Under the pieces are notes generated by a model. It had not been told where the DNA came from, ran no database searches, and saw only the letters and a list, made by a program, of their open reading frames with translations. From assembly GCA_002422785.1 (NCBI GenBank), contig DITK01000043.1, positions 3,556-31,982 of the forward strand: a stretch of DNA of 28,427 bases. The letters are read 5' to 3'. Position numbers and translations under genes: made by a program. The stretch is from Francisellaceae bacterium UBA6186. GTDB lineage: Bacteria > Pseudomonadota > Gammaproteobacteria > UBA6186 > Azoamicaceae. Positions 15,542 through 23,572 of this stretch are shown one piece after another; position 1 is the stretch's first letter; every line of letters starts with the position of its first letter.

Positions 15542-17107
15542 ATGAATAATTTAATATTAGTTGATCAATATGATAATGAAATAGGAATTGCCGAAAAAAT
15601 GGCAGTTCATAAAACGGGTGATTTACATAGGGCATTTTCGGTATTTATTTTTAGAAAATTAAATAATAATTTACAATTGTTATTACAAAAAAGAAATATT
15701 AATAAATATCATAGTGGTGGTTTGTGGACTAATAGTTGTTGTGGTCATCCAGAAGTTAACGATAATATTATATTTTCAGCTAAGCGTCGGGTATTTCAAG
15801 AATTAGGAATAACATTGGAATTGGTTATGCTTGGTAGTTTTATTTATAAAAATAAATTTTCTAATGATCTTATTGAACATGAATTAGATCATGTGTTAGC
15901 TGGTGTTTATCAAAATGATCTAATTAATCCAGACCCAAACGAAATAGATGATTTTAAATGGGAAAATATATTAGATTTTGAAAAAAGGTTAGAATTACAT
16001 CATGATGAATTTACGGTATGGCTCAAGCCAGCTTGGAACATAGTTAAGGATAATTTGCATCTTATTTTTAATAATAACCCAGTAGATATAATTAATTTAA
16101 ATAAAAAATATGCCAATAATACGGTTTTAAATAATATTAATTTATCTATTAAAAATGGTTCTATAACTGGTTTTATTGGTAAAAGTGGCGCAGGCAAAAC
16201 CACTCTTTTGAAATGTCTTAATTTATTAGAGGTGCCAGATTCTGGTGAAATTATAATTGATGGGCAAAATATACTTACTCTTAATCCATGTAATTTAAGA
16301 AGATTGCGTAAAAAAATTGGCATGGTGTTTCAATCATTTAATTTACTTAACAATAGAACTGTAGCTAAAAATATAGCACTACCCCTAGAATTAATCGGGT
16401 TACCAAAAGCTCAAATTGCAGCTAAAGTCGCAACAATTGCCTCATTAGTAGGTTTAACTAATAAACTAGATGTATATCCAAATAATTTAAGCGGTGGACA
16501 AAAACAAAGGGTGGCAATTGCTAGGGCATTAGTTTGTGATGTAAATCTTTTATTATGTGACGAATTTACTTCTTCTCTTGATCCAGATACAACATTGGAA
16601 ATATTAGCTTTATTAGTAGAAATCAATACCAAGCTTGGGGTTACTATAGTAATTATAACCCATGATATGACAGTTGTTAGAGAAATTTGTGATTACGTAC
16701 ATGTAATTGAACAGGGTAATGTAATTGAAAGTGGTATTGTGCAAGAAATTTTTTATAACCCTAAACATGAAATAACTAAATCTTTAATTAATATTACTTT
16801 AGCAAAAGAGATACCCAACACATTAAAAAATAAATTAATTGAATCAGCTAGTGATGATTGTCAAGTAATGGTGCGTTTGATTTTCTTGCACACTAGTGCA
16901 CAAAAAGCAATTATATCAGAATTGATAACTAGTTTTAATATTTCTGTGGATATTATTTCAGGACATTTAGATCATATTCGTAATGAAACTCTAGGTAATT
17001 TATTAATAACTTTCAAATATGATCGAAGTTTATATTCTAAAATAGAACAATTTTTTGCAACACATAATATTCGTCAAGAATTACTTGGGTATTTAAAAGG
17101 CATTTAA
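15542..17107 (+). CDS. Fusion: type 1 isopentenyl-diphosphate isomerase (Idi) - methionine ABC transporter ATPase (MetN)
   Basis: One open frame of 521 codons contains two complete proteins. Residues 1 to about 179 are a type 1 (Nudix-fold) IPP isomerase: His23 and His29 (VHKTGDLHRAF), WTNSCCGHP (62-70) with catalytic Cys67, and EHELDH (112-117) with Glu112 and Glu114. Residues about 180-521 are a full-length MetN. It has Walker A GKSGAGKTT (213-221), Q-loop Gln264 (VFQSF), signature LSGGQKQR (316-323), Walker B LLLCDEFTSSLDP (336-348; usual DEATSALDP), H-loop His374, and a C-terminal NIL-type regulatory domain from about 440. The joint is about ten residues (NLHLIFNNN) with no ATG, GTG or TTG start and no ribosome site near it. 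GGAGAG precedes the ATG. metI and metQ follow. Whether it is cut after translation is unknown. Confidence 0.92.
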   Translation: MNNLILVDQYDNEIGIAEKMAVHKTGDLHRAFSVFIFRKLNNNLQLLLQKRNINKYHSGGLWTNSCCGHPEVNDNIIFSAKRRVFQELGITLELVMLGSFIYKNKFSNDLIEHELDHVLAGVYQNDLINPDPNEIDDFKWENILDFEKRLELHHDEFTVWLKPAWNIVKDNLHLIFNNNPVDIINLNKKYANNTVLNNINLSIKNGSITGFIGKSGAGKTTLLKCLNLLEVPDSGEIIIDGQNILTLNPCNLRRLRKKIGMVFQSFNLLNNRTVAKNIALPLELIGLPKAQIAAKVATIASLVGLTNKLDVYPNNLSGGQKQRVAIARALVCDVNLLLCDEFTSSLDPDTTLEILALLVEINTKLGVTIVIITHDMTVVREICDYVHVIEQGNVIESGIVQEIFYNPKHEITKSLINITLAKEIPNTLKNKLIESASDDCQVMVRLIFLHTSAQKAIISELITSFNISVDIISGHLDHIRNETLGNLLITFKYDRSLYSKIEQFFATHNIRQELLGYLKGI

Positions 17108-17108
17108 C

Positions 17109-17747
17109 ATGACTGGATTAATGATAGCAGCTATATTTGAGACTATATTTATGGTTTTTATGTCTTTTTTTGTTGGGGTAATAATAGGAATACCGTTAGC
17201 TATTTTTTTATTTAATAATAGCAATCATGGTTTACGTAAATGTATATTTGTATATAATATTTTAGAATTTTTAATAAATGCTATTCGTTCTATACCGTAT
17301 ATTATTCTGATATTATTATTAATTCCAGTTAGTAGATTTTTAGTGGGCTCATCTATTGGTATTTATGCCGCTATCATTCCTTTAAGCATATCTTCTATAC
17401 TTTTAATAACTAAAGTAGTTGAAGAAGCATTATACAATTTGCGAAAAGGTCTTATTGATGTTGGCCTTGCTATGGGGGCCACTAATGCTCAAATAATTTG
17501 GAAAATTTTAATTCCAGAAGCATTGCCGAATATTGTTTCCGGCTTAACTTTAATAATAATTAATTTGGTTGGATTTTCAGCAATGGCAGGCGTAGTTGGT
17601 GGCGGAGGATTAGGAGATCTTGCAATAAGATATGGGTATCAACGATATAATTTGGAAATATTAGGAATAATAGTAGTGATTTTAATAGTATTGGTTCATC
17701 TATTACAGTCAATAGGAAATATTATTACGAAAGCAACTCGAAAATAA
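17109..17747 (+). CDS. metI: Methionine ABC transporter permease
   Basis: Inner-membrane channel of the MetNIQ methionine importer. The 212-residue product (usual about 217) has five predicted membrane helices. The cytoplasmic EAA coupling loop EEALYNLRKGLIDVGLAMGA precedes IPEALP and docks on MetN. NAIRSIPYIILILLLIP and GVVGGGGLGDLAIRYGYQRY are family hallmarks. The ATG is one base after the stop of the Idi-MetN fusion, so the channel and its ATPase are made in close step. If the fusion is real in the cell, this permease dimer would carry two isomerase domains on the cytoplasmic side. Confidence 0.95.
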   Translation: MTGLMIAAIFETIFMVFMSFFVGVIIGIPLAIFLFNNSNHGLRKCIFVYNILEFLINAIRSIPYIILILLLIPVSRFLVGSSIGIYAAIIPLSISSILLITKVVEEALYNLRKGLIDVGLAMGATNAQIIWKILIPEALPNIVSGLTLIIINLVGFSAMAGVVGGGGLGDLAIRYGYQRYNLEILGIIVVILIVLVHLLQSIGNIITKATRK

Positions 17748-17767
17748 AAAATATTATAAGGAACATT

Positions 17768-18532
17768 ATGTCTAAGCTTAGCTATATTATGTTAATATTA
17801 GTATTATCTCTTATGAATAAAGCATATGCGTTAGTAGTTGGTGTAACAGCTGGACCACATGCTATTATTATGGAAGAAGTAAAAAAAGAAGCAATAAAAA
17901 TTAATCTGGATATAAAAATAGTAGAATTTAATGATTTTATTTTACCCAACGCAGCCCTTACATCTGGGGAAATAGATGTTAATTCTTATCAGCATCAACC
18001 TTTTTTAGATGAACAAATTAAGGATCGTGGATATAAAATAATATCATTAGCAAAAACTATATTTTTACCCCTTGGGATTTATTCACTTAAGTATAAAACT
18101 TTAAATGAAATAAAAAATGGTGCTAAAATTTCCATACCAAATGATCCAGCCAATGAAGGTAGGGCATTATTGTTATTAGAAAAAGCTAATCTAATAAAAT
18201 TAAAATCCTCAAAACATCTAAATATTTTAGATATAACTACTAATTATAAAAAAATAAACATTATTACTATGGAAGCACCACAAATCACCCGTACTTTATT
18301 GGATGTTGATTATGGAATCACTAATACTGACTGGATATTGCTTGCTAATATTGATCCAAAATCAGCTTTACTGACAGAAGACCAAAATTCCATATATGCT
18401 AATGTAATTGCAGTACGAGAAAAAGATAAATCACGTAATGATATTAAACAACTTATTACAATTTATCATAGCGATTATATTAAGAATTTTATAATAAGAC
18501 AATTTCAAGGTACAGTACAACCTGCCTGGTAA
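17768..18532 (+). CDS. metQ: Methionine-binding protein of the MetNIQ transporter
   Basis: Periplasmic substrate-binding protein of the NlpA/MetQ family, 254 residues. A signal peptide (basic SKLS, hydrophobic IMLILVLSLM, cleavage probably after AYA near residue 22) is followed by VGVTAGPHAIIMEEV, FNDFILPNAALTSGEIDVNSYQHQPFLD, KISIPNDPANEGRALLLLEKANLI and MEAPQITRTL. The lipobox cysteine of E. coli MetQ is absent, so this form is probably soluble in the periplasm rather than lipid-anchored. Some members bind D-/L-methionine; exact specificity is not visible. It is the last gene of the long rpsB-to-metQ unit, 20 bases after metI, with AAGGAA before the ATG. Confidence 0.93.
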   Translation: MSKLSYIMLILVLSLMNKAYALVVGVTAGPHAIIMEEVKKEAIKINLDIKIVEFNDFILPNAALTSGEIDVNSYQHQPFLDEQIKDRGYKIISLAKTIFLPLGIYSLKYKTLNEIKNGAKISIPNDPANEGRALLLLEKANLIKLKSSKHLNILDITTNYKKINIITMEAPQITRTLLDVDYGITNTDWILLANIDPKSALLTEDQNSIYANVIAVREKDKSRNDIKQLITIYHSDYIKNFIIRQFQGTVQPAW

Positions 18533-18660
18533 CAAGGTCTACTACTTAGTGTCGCTGCCGTATAATAATTGCTTTCAATTAATCTTATTATAAACCATAA
18601 TAAAAAGTATATTACAAATTAAATTAATCATCAGCATATTATTATAGGTATTTATCAACA

Positions 18661-20037
18661 ATGGATATACTTTACTCAGTAATTGGCTTTATTTTATCAA
18701 TTGGCATATTAGTTATAATTCATGAGTTTGGTCATTTTTATATTGCTAGATTATTCAAAGTTAAAGTAATCAAATTTTCTATTGGTTTTGGACCATCACG
18801 TACTTTATGGAAAGATAAATTAGGTACTGAATACTTGGTTTCAGCTATTCCATTGGGCGGTTATATTCAACTCTTAGATACATCTGACCCAAATAATCCA
18901 GTACTAGAATCAGAACAACATTTAGCAATTAATAATAAATCACCTTGGGTACGAATATTGATTTTATTGGCAGGACCATTATGTAATATTTTTTTAGCAG
19001 TTATTTTATATTGGCTAGTATTTGTAATAGGTATTTCAACAGTTATTCCTATTGTAGGAAATGTCCCTAAAGGCACGGTTGCAGATCTTGCTAAATTAAG
19101 TTCCGGGATCCAAATTACTAAAATTGCCGCAACTAGTGTTAATAGTTGGGAAGATGTTGCTACTAATCTGATGAAACAGTTGGCTGTTAAAAATAATTTT
19201 GTGCCGATAGAGGCTTATAATAGAAAAACGTCTAACAAATCGATACATATTTTAAATTTAACTGATTGGAAAATAAACTCAAATAAAGGCGATATATTAA
19301 ACAGTTTGGGTTTAGAGCCACTGAAATTAATGGATTCAAAAATTTGGAAAGTATTACCAGATTATCCAGCATTTATTGCTGGCATTCAAGCTGGTGATTT
19401 GATTGTGGCTATTGATAATATTTTAATACATAATTCTACAGAAGTATCAGAGTATCTACATGATAAAATTGGTAAAAAAGTAACCATTGAGATTGAGCGT
19501 AATAGAAAGATTTTATCTTTTGTTTTGGCACCTGTCTCTAATGAGACTAAAAACACAGCAACCAATCATATCGATGTTAGTGGAGTAATCGGTATTCAAT
19601 ATCGTAATAAGCCATACCCTCAAGAATTAATAACTACTTATAAATATAGTATCGTTCGTGGTTTGGTAAAAGCCGTAGCTAAAACTTATGAAAATACTGT
19701 GCTTAGTGGTTATTTATTATATTCTATGGTCGCTGGTAATTTATCTTTTAGTAATGCCGCAGGCCCTGTTGCTATTGGTTATTATGCCGGTCAAAGCATG
19801 AAAAATGGTATAGAATATTTTTTAAATTTCTTGGGAATAGTTAGTATTAGTTTGGGTGTGTTAAATTTATTACCTATTCCTTGGCTAGATGGCGGATCCA
19901 TAGCTCATTGTATTTATGAAATTGCAGCTGGCAAACCTGCTCCAGAAAAGCTTATTCATTTTGCCAGAAAATTAAGTCTCTGGTTGCTAACCATTATGGC
20001 TATTTTGGTTGTTATTAATGATATAGTTAGATTATAA
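18661..20037 (+). CDS. rseP: Site-2 intramembrane metalloprotease RseP
   Basis: Cleaves the anti-sigma factor RseA and remnant signal peptides within the inner membrane. The 458-residue product has an N-terminal helix with the zinc motif HEFGH (21-25), a GFGPSRTLW and PLGGYIQLLD segment, and two periplasmic PDZ domains, the second marked by DYPAFIAGIQAGDLIVAID. At the C-terminus is NLLPIPWLDGGS with the third zinc ligand Asp. The usual motif is PIPVLDGG, so Trp is a mild change. In the family's usual setting bamA, skp and lpxD follow rseP; here a permease follows. It is 128 bases after metQ, with a weak ribosome site. Confidence 0.96.
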   Translation: MDILYSVIGFILSIGILVIIHEFGHFYIARLFKVKVIKFSIGFGPSRTLWKDKLGTEYLVSAIPLGGYIQLLDTSDPNNPVLESEQHLAINNKSPWVRILILLAGPLCNIFLAVILYWLVFVIGISTVIPIVGNVPKGTVADLAKLSSGIQITKIAATSVNSWEDVATNLMKQLAVKNNFVPIEAYNRKTSNKSIHILNLTDWKINSNKGDILNSLGLEPLKLMDSKIWKVLPDYPAFIAGIQAGDLIVAIDNILIHNSTEVSEYLHDKIGKKVTIEIERNRKILSFVLAPVSNETKNTATNHIDVSGVIGIQYRNKPYPQELITTYKYSIVRGLVKAVAKTYENTVLSGYLLYSMVAGNLSFSNAAGPVAIGYYAGQSMKNGIEYFLNFLGIVSISLGVLNLLPIPWLDGGSIAHCIYEIAAGKPAPEKLIHFARKLSLWLLTIMAILVVINDIVRL

Positions 20038-20119
20038 ATATTTTTTCAATAGTTAGTTATGCAATATTTACTGTTAGGCGTTAGCGATAATTGATTTCGG
20101 CAGCTTTTTAATAGATAAT

Positions 20120-20141
20120 CCTTTCCACATTATATGAAAGG
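20120..20141 (+). promoter_or_regulatory. Hairpin masking the permease ribosome-binding site
   Basis: CCTTTC (20120-20125), a ten-base loop, then GAAAGG (20136-20141): a six-pair stem. The 3' arm contains AAGG, the only plausible ribosome site for the permease ATG at 20151. The structure could throttle translation, for instance as a thermosensor or a protein-binding site. A short stem in A+T-rich DNA may also be chance. Confidence 0.35.
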
Positions 20142-20150
20142 TTATGTAAT

Positions 20151-21473
20151 ATGTCTAACAATATCTCTAATAAAATTAGCTTTTGGGCAGTTTTTTCAAT
20201 TGTAACTAGCAGCCAGATTGGTTCAGGAATATTTACTTTACCGGTTTGTTTAGCACCGTATGGGGTTTTTGGGTTGTTTGGGTGTTTATTGTCCGGATTT
20301 GGAGCTATTGCGCTATGTATTGTGTTTGCGTCTCTTTGTTCAAGATTGCCTTATACCGGTGGTCCTCACGTATATGTAGAACATGTTTTTGGTAAAAATT
20401 TAGCATTTTTTAGTGGTTGGACTTATTGGGTAATTTCTTGGGTTAGTACCACGGCGGTTATTGTAACTAGCATAGGGTATTTATCTCCATTTTTTTCAAT
20501 AGTATTTGGTGACCATATTCTTTTTATCAAATACCACAAAGAAATATTTTTGTTATTAGAAATTGTATTATTATTTTTACTTGCACTGTTAAATTTAAAA
20601 GGCATAAAATTTGCTGGTAATACAGAATTTTTTTTGATGATTTTAAAATTTATTCCACTTATTGTTTTGCCAGCGATCGCATTGTTTTATTTTAATAAGA
20701 GCAATTTCATCATAAGCCCAGAAGTTGCTCATTTATCTAATTCTAATATGTTAGGTAAAGTTACATTGTTTGGTTTGTGGGGGTTTATTGGGCTAGAAAC
20801 TGGCACTACCCCAGCAGATTCTGTGGTTAACCCTGCAGTTACTATACCTAAAGCAATTATTTTTGGTACTTTAAGCGTGGCTTTACTTTATATCTGGAAT
20901 TTTGTTGGAGTGATGGGCTTATTGCCTGGAACCGAGCTTATGTATTCTAACGCACCATATGTTGATGCAGCCCAAAAAATGTTTGGCGGTAATTGGCATT
21001 TATTGATTGCTATAATTGCATCCGTATCCTGTGTTGGAACATTAAATGCCTGGATAATAACAAGTGGCCAGATTTCTTTAGGTTTAGCAAATGATGGATT
21101 GTTTCCTAAAATTTTTGGGATCACAAATAAAGGAAATGCACCTGTGTATAGTATTATTATTAGTTGTAGTGGCATAGTTCCGCTACTGGTACTAACATCC
21201 GCTGGTAGTTTATCTCAACAAATAGCCAAAATTATTGATATATCGGTTATTTCATTTTTATTTGTATATTTGATATGCGTGATTAGTTTTTTAAAATTAT
21301 TGATTAAAGAGAAAAATAAATCTATTGGAATATATTTAATCACCACTATAGCGCTAATTTTTTGTGGGTGGATTATTTATGAAACCCCTGCCACCACGCT
21401 GTTGACAGCCAGTTTGTTTACTTTTTCTGGTGTTCCATTGTATTTATTTTGGTATTGTCGTACTAAAAAGTAA
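20151..21473 (+). CDS. APC-superfamily amino-acid permease or antiporter
   Basis: A 440-residue inner-membrane transporter with about 12 hydrophobic helices. Helix 1 carries SSQIGSGIFTLPVCLAPYG (20-38); the unwound GSG is the substrate alpha-amino and carboxyl site in AdiC/ApcT-type transporters. Helix 2-3 has SRLPYTGGPHVYVEHVFG, and helix 6 GLWGFIGLETGTTPADSVVNP, again as in the basic-amino-acid/polyamine antiporter family. The substrate (arginine/agmatine, ornithine, glutamate or other) cannot be read from sequence. It stands alone, with 113 bases before it and 120 after. Host-associated bacteria often carry many such transporters to import host amino acids. The start is the ATG at 20151. 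Confidence 0.85.
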   Translation: MSNNISNKISFWAVFSIVTSSQIGSGIFTLPVCLAPYGVFGLFGCLLSGFGAIALCIVFASLCSRLPYTGGPHVYVEHVFGKNLAFFSGWTYWVISWVSTTAVIVTSIGYLSPFFSIVFGDHILFIKYHKEIFLLLEIVLLFLLALLNLKGIKFAGNTEFFLMILKFIPLIVLPAIALFYFNKSNFIISPEVAHLSNSNMLGKVTLFGLWGFIGLETGTTPADSVVNPAVTIPKAIIFGTLSVALLYIWNFVGVMGLLPGTELMYSNAPYVDAAQKMFGGNWHLLIAIIASVSCVGTLNAWIITSGQISLGLANDGLFPKIFGITNKGNAPVYSIIISCSGIVPLLVLTSAGSLSQQIAKIIDISVISFLFVYLICVISFLKLLIKEKNKSIGIYLITTIALIFCGWIIYETPATTLLTASLFTFSGVPLYLFWYCRTKK

Positions 21474-21520
21474 GTTTGGTTTGGTGTTTATACTAAATTT
21501 CCTGATCCGTTTGCTAGTGC

Positions 21521-21549
21521 TTGCTTTTAACCGACTATTTTTGTAAGAT
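21521..21549 (+). promoter_or_regulatory. rplM: Candidate promoter for rplM-rpsI-sspA
   Basis: TTGCTT (21521-21526), 17-base spacer, TAAGAT (21544-21549), giving a leader of about 38 bases before the rplM ATG. It is a moderate match to sigma70 boxes in the expected place for a ribosomal-protein operon. Confidence 0.4.
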
Positions 21550-21593
21550 GCGAGTTCTATTAGCTTAGATTTTTTGTTGGAGTTTCTTATATA

Positions 21594-22025
21594 ATGAAAA
21601 CTTATAGTGTTAAATTAAAAGATACTCAACAACAATCTTGGTATATTATTGATGCTAAAGACGTAATATTAGGTAGAACAGCATCTTTAATTGCCAAAAT
21701 GTTGCTGGGGAAACACAAACCTACTTACGCACCTTATGCTGATGTTGGTGATTATGTAGTAGTTATCAATGCAGGTCAAATTAGAATTACTGGAAATAAA
21801 AGTAAAGACAAAATATATTATCGTCATTCAGGCAAGCCTGGTAACTTGAAAGAGATTACTTTTGATAAGTTAATTGAAAAATCAGCTGAAAAGTTATTAA
21901 AAATAACAGTTAAAGGTATGTTACCTAGAAATACTAGGGGCAGAAACATGCTGAAAAAGCTTAAAGTTTATCAAAACGCTGAGCATCCACATGCCGCACA
22001 ACAGCCGATACAATTAGGGGTTTAA
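21594..22025 (+). CDS. rplM: 50S ribosomal protein L13
   Basis: Early-assembling large-subunit protein; in E. coli it represses its own operon. The 143-residue product has WYIIDAKDVILGRTAS near the N-terminus, LLGKHKPTYAPYADVGDYVVVINA, KIYYRHSGKPGNLKE and the signature VKGMLPRNTRGRNMLKKLKVY, ending in EHPHAAQQP as usual. A GGAG ribosome site lies 11 bases upstream. rpsI follows 5 bases after the stop. Confidence 0.98.
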   Translation: MKTYSVKLKDTQQQSWYIIDAKDVILGRTASLIAKMLLGKHKPTYAPYADVGDYVVVINAGQIRITGNKSKDKIYYRHSGKPGNLKEITFDKLIEKSAEKLLKITVKGMLPRNTRGRNMLKKLKVYQNAEHPHAAQQPIQLGV

Positions 22026-22030
22026 TATTT

Positions 22031-22429
22031 ATGAGTGCAAAAGTATATTATAATAGTATTGGTCGAGATAAAACTGCAGTTGCTAGGGTTTTTATGTCCA
22101 AAGGTATTGGTAAGATTAGTATCAATGGTTCAAGGTCCCTTGAAGAATATTTTCAAAGAGAAACATTCAGAATGGTAGCTATGCAGCCATTAAATATTGT
22201 AGATATGCTTGGTCATTTTGATTTTAAAATTAATGTTGCAGGCGGCGGTAACAGCGGTCAAGCAGATGCAGTAAGATTAGGAATAGCTAGAGCACTAGTA
22301 AAATTTGATGAAACTTTAAAAAAAGTTTTACGTGATTGTGGTTTTCTTACCAGAGATAAACGAAAAGTAGAAAGAAAAAAATGTGGTTTACGCAAAGCAC
22401 GTAAAAAAGAACAATATTCTAAGCGTTAA
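22031..22429 (+). CDS. rpsI: 30S ribosomal protein S9
   Basis: Small-subunit protein whose C-terminal tail reaches the P-site tRNA. The 132-residue product has NSIGRDKTAVARVFM, the conserved INVAGGGNSGQADAVRLGIARAL and DCGFLTRDKRKVERKKCGLRKARKKEQYSKR, the family's basic tail ending in the KR that contacts the anticodon stem. The gene is paired with rplM as in nearly all bacteria. Confidence 0.98.
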   Translation: MSAKVYYNSIGRDKTAVARVFMSKGIGKISINGSRSLEEYFQRETFRMVAMQPLNIVDMLGHFDFKINVAGGGNSGQADAVRLGIARALVKFDETLKKVLRDCGFLTRDKRKVERKKCGLRKARKKEQYSKR

Positions 22430-22494
22430 TTTTATTTGTCTGTGTGTGGTGGGTTGCTGCCATATTTGTTTCGTCAATTTGGAGAAGTTAATAT

Positions 22495-23124
22495 ATGGCA
22501 ATTACCAGTAAACGCTCAGTTATGAGCTTGTATTCAGGATCTAAGGATCCTTATAGTCATCAAATAAGAATAGTTTTAGAAGAAAAAGGTGTTACCTTTG
22601 AGTTGATTGATGTTAATAGTTCAACTAAAGCTAAAGAAGAAATTGCTGAGTATAATCCTTATGGTTCCGTTCCAACTTTGATTGATAGAGATTTAGTTCT
22701 TTATCGATCAGAAATTGTTAGTGAATATATAGACGAGCGTTTTCCACACCCACCGTTGTTGCCAGTGTACCCGGTTTTAAAAGCACGCAGTAGATTAATG
22801 ATTTATAGAATTAAACACGATTGGTATACTTTGATGGATCAAATTTTGGATCAAGAAACACCAGAAGCTACAAAAGATAAGTTGCGACAAAACTTAATAG
22901 ATAGTTTGCTTAGTGTAACTCCTGTTTTTGCGGAAGCTCCTTATTTTCTTAGCGAAGAATTTTCTTTGATAGATTGTTGGATATTACCACTGTTATGGAG
23001 GTTACCTAGGATGGGTATAAAATTGCCAGATAATGCCACAGCCATACTTAAATATAAAGATAAAGGGTTTTTAAGGCCGTCTTTTCAGGCTAGCTTGACA
23101 GATGTCGAAAAATCTATGCGATAA
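22495..23124 (+). CDS. sspA: Stringent starvation protein A, RNA-polymerase-associated
   Basis: Transcription regulator with a glutathione-transferase fold but without transferase activity. It binds RNA polymerase-sigma70 and modulates starvation, acid and virulence genes in gammaproteobacteria. The 209-residue product has the thioredoxin-like N-domain (MSLYSGSKDPYSHQIRIVLEEKG, NPYGSVPTL, LYRSEIVSEYIDERF), the PHPPLLPVYP surface patch used for polymerase contact in E. coli SspA, and the helical C-domain (SLIDCWILPLLWRLP). It lies 65 bases after rpsI, and the rplM-rpsI-sspA order supports a gamma- or betaproteobacterial origin. No sspB gene follows; yajC does. Ribosome site GGAGA precedes the ATG. 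Confidence 0.95.
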   Translation: MAITSKRSVMSLYSGSKDPYSHQIRIVLEEKGVTFELIDVNSSTKAKEEIAEYNPYGSVPTLIDRDLVLYRSEIVSEYIDERFPHPPLLPVYPVLKARSRLMIYRIKHDWYTLMDQILDQETPEATKDKLRQNLIDSLLSVTPVFAEAPYFLSEEFSLIDCWILPLLWRLPRMGIKLPDNATAILKYKDKGFLRPSFQASLTDVEKSMR

Positions 23125-23149
23125 ATTTAGTTGTAGGAGTATATATATC

Positions 23150-23542
23150 ATGTTGAATAAAATGAAATTTATGTTTAACTTATTGTCTGCTGTATTAGTT
23201 ATGTTTATTATAATGACTAACGTGGTTTTTGCTGATTCAGTTCAAAACTTAGTTATGCAGTCTGGAGGTATGAGCGGTCAAGTGATTATGATGGCAGTTC
23301 TTTTTGGTGCTATGTATTTTTTATTAATTAGGCCGCAAAATAAAAAAGCTAAAGAGCATAAAGATTTGATTTCTGGCCTTAATAATGGAGACGAAGTAAT
23401 TACTGCGGGCGGCATGCTCGGTGTAGTTATTAAAGTTATTGATAGATTTGTGGTGTTAGCTATTGCAGATGGAGTTGAAGTTAAGGTACAAAAGCAAGCT
23501 GTGGCGCAAATATTACCTAAAGGTACGGTTAAGTCATTATAG
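23150..23542 (+). CDS. yajC: Preprotein translocase accessory subunit YajC
   Basis: Small inner-membrane partner of SecDF-YidC. The frame is open to 23102 inside sspA, but the ATG at 23150, with GGAG ten bases upstream, gives a 130-residue product that fits. The core is typical: hydrophobic helix VIMMAVLFGAMYFLLIRPQNKKAKEHKDL, then GDEVITAGGMLGVVIKV and a basic C-terminal domain ending LPKGTVK. Ahead of this there is an additional hydrophobic stretch (FNLLSAVLVMFIIMTNVVFADS) resembling a cleavable signal peptide or second helix, longer than the E. coli N-terminus. secD follows after 30 bases. Confidence 0.93.
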   Translation: MLNKMKFMFNLLSAVLVMFIIMTNVVFADSVQNLVMQSGGMSGQVIMMAVLFGAMYFLLIRPQNKKAKEHKDLISGLNNGDEVITAGGMLGVVIKVIDRFVVLAIADGVEVKVQKQAVAQILPKGTVKSL

Positions 23543-23572
23543 TTTTTTTAAGAGGCTGCCGGTTAAGTAATT

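Noticed and set aside
16060..16120. A separate internal start for metN inside the fusion frame
   Set aside because: No ATG, GTG or TTG lies in frame between the Idi end and the first MetN strand, and no Shine-Dalgarno sequence is near. Only ATA/ATT codons could serve, with no supporting site.
17748..17767. SAM riboswitch or other methionine leader for metNIQ
   Set aside because: The transporter genes are embedded in a tightly spaced operon, with gaps of 24, 1 and 20 bases, leaving no room for a riboswitch.
18585..18603. TTATTAT-AAACC-ATAATAA hairpin after metQ as an intrinsic terminator
   Set aside because: The stem is entirely A-T and is followed by AAAAG rather than a T-run, so it is too weak to call.
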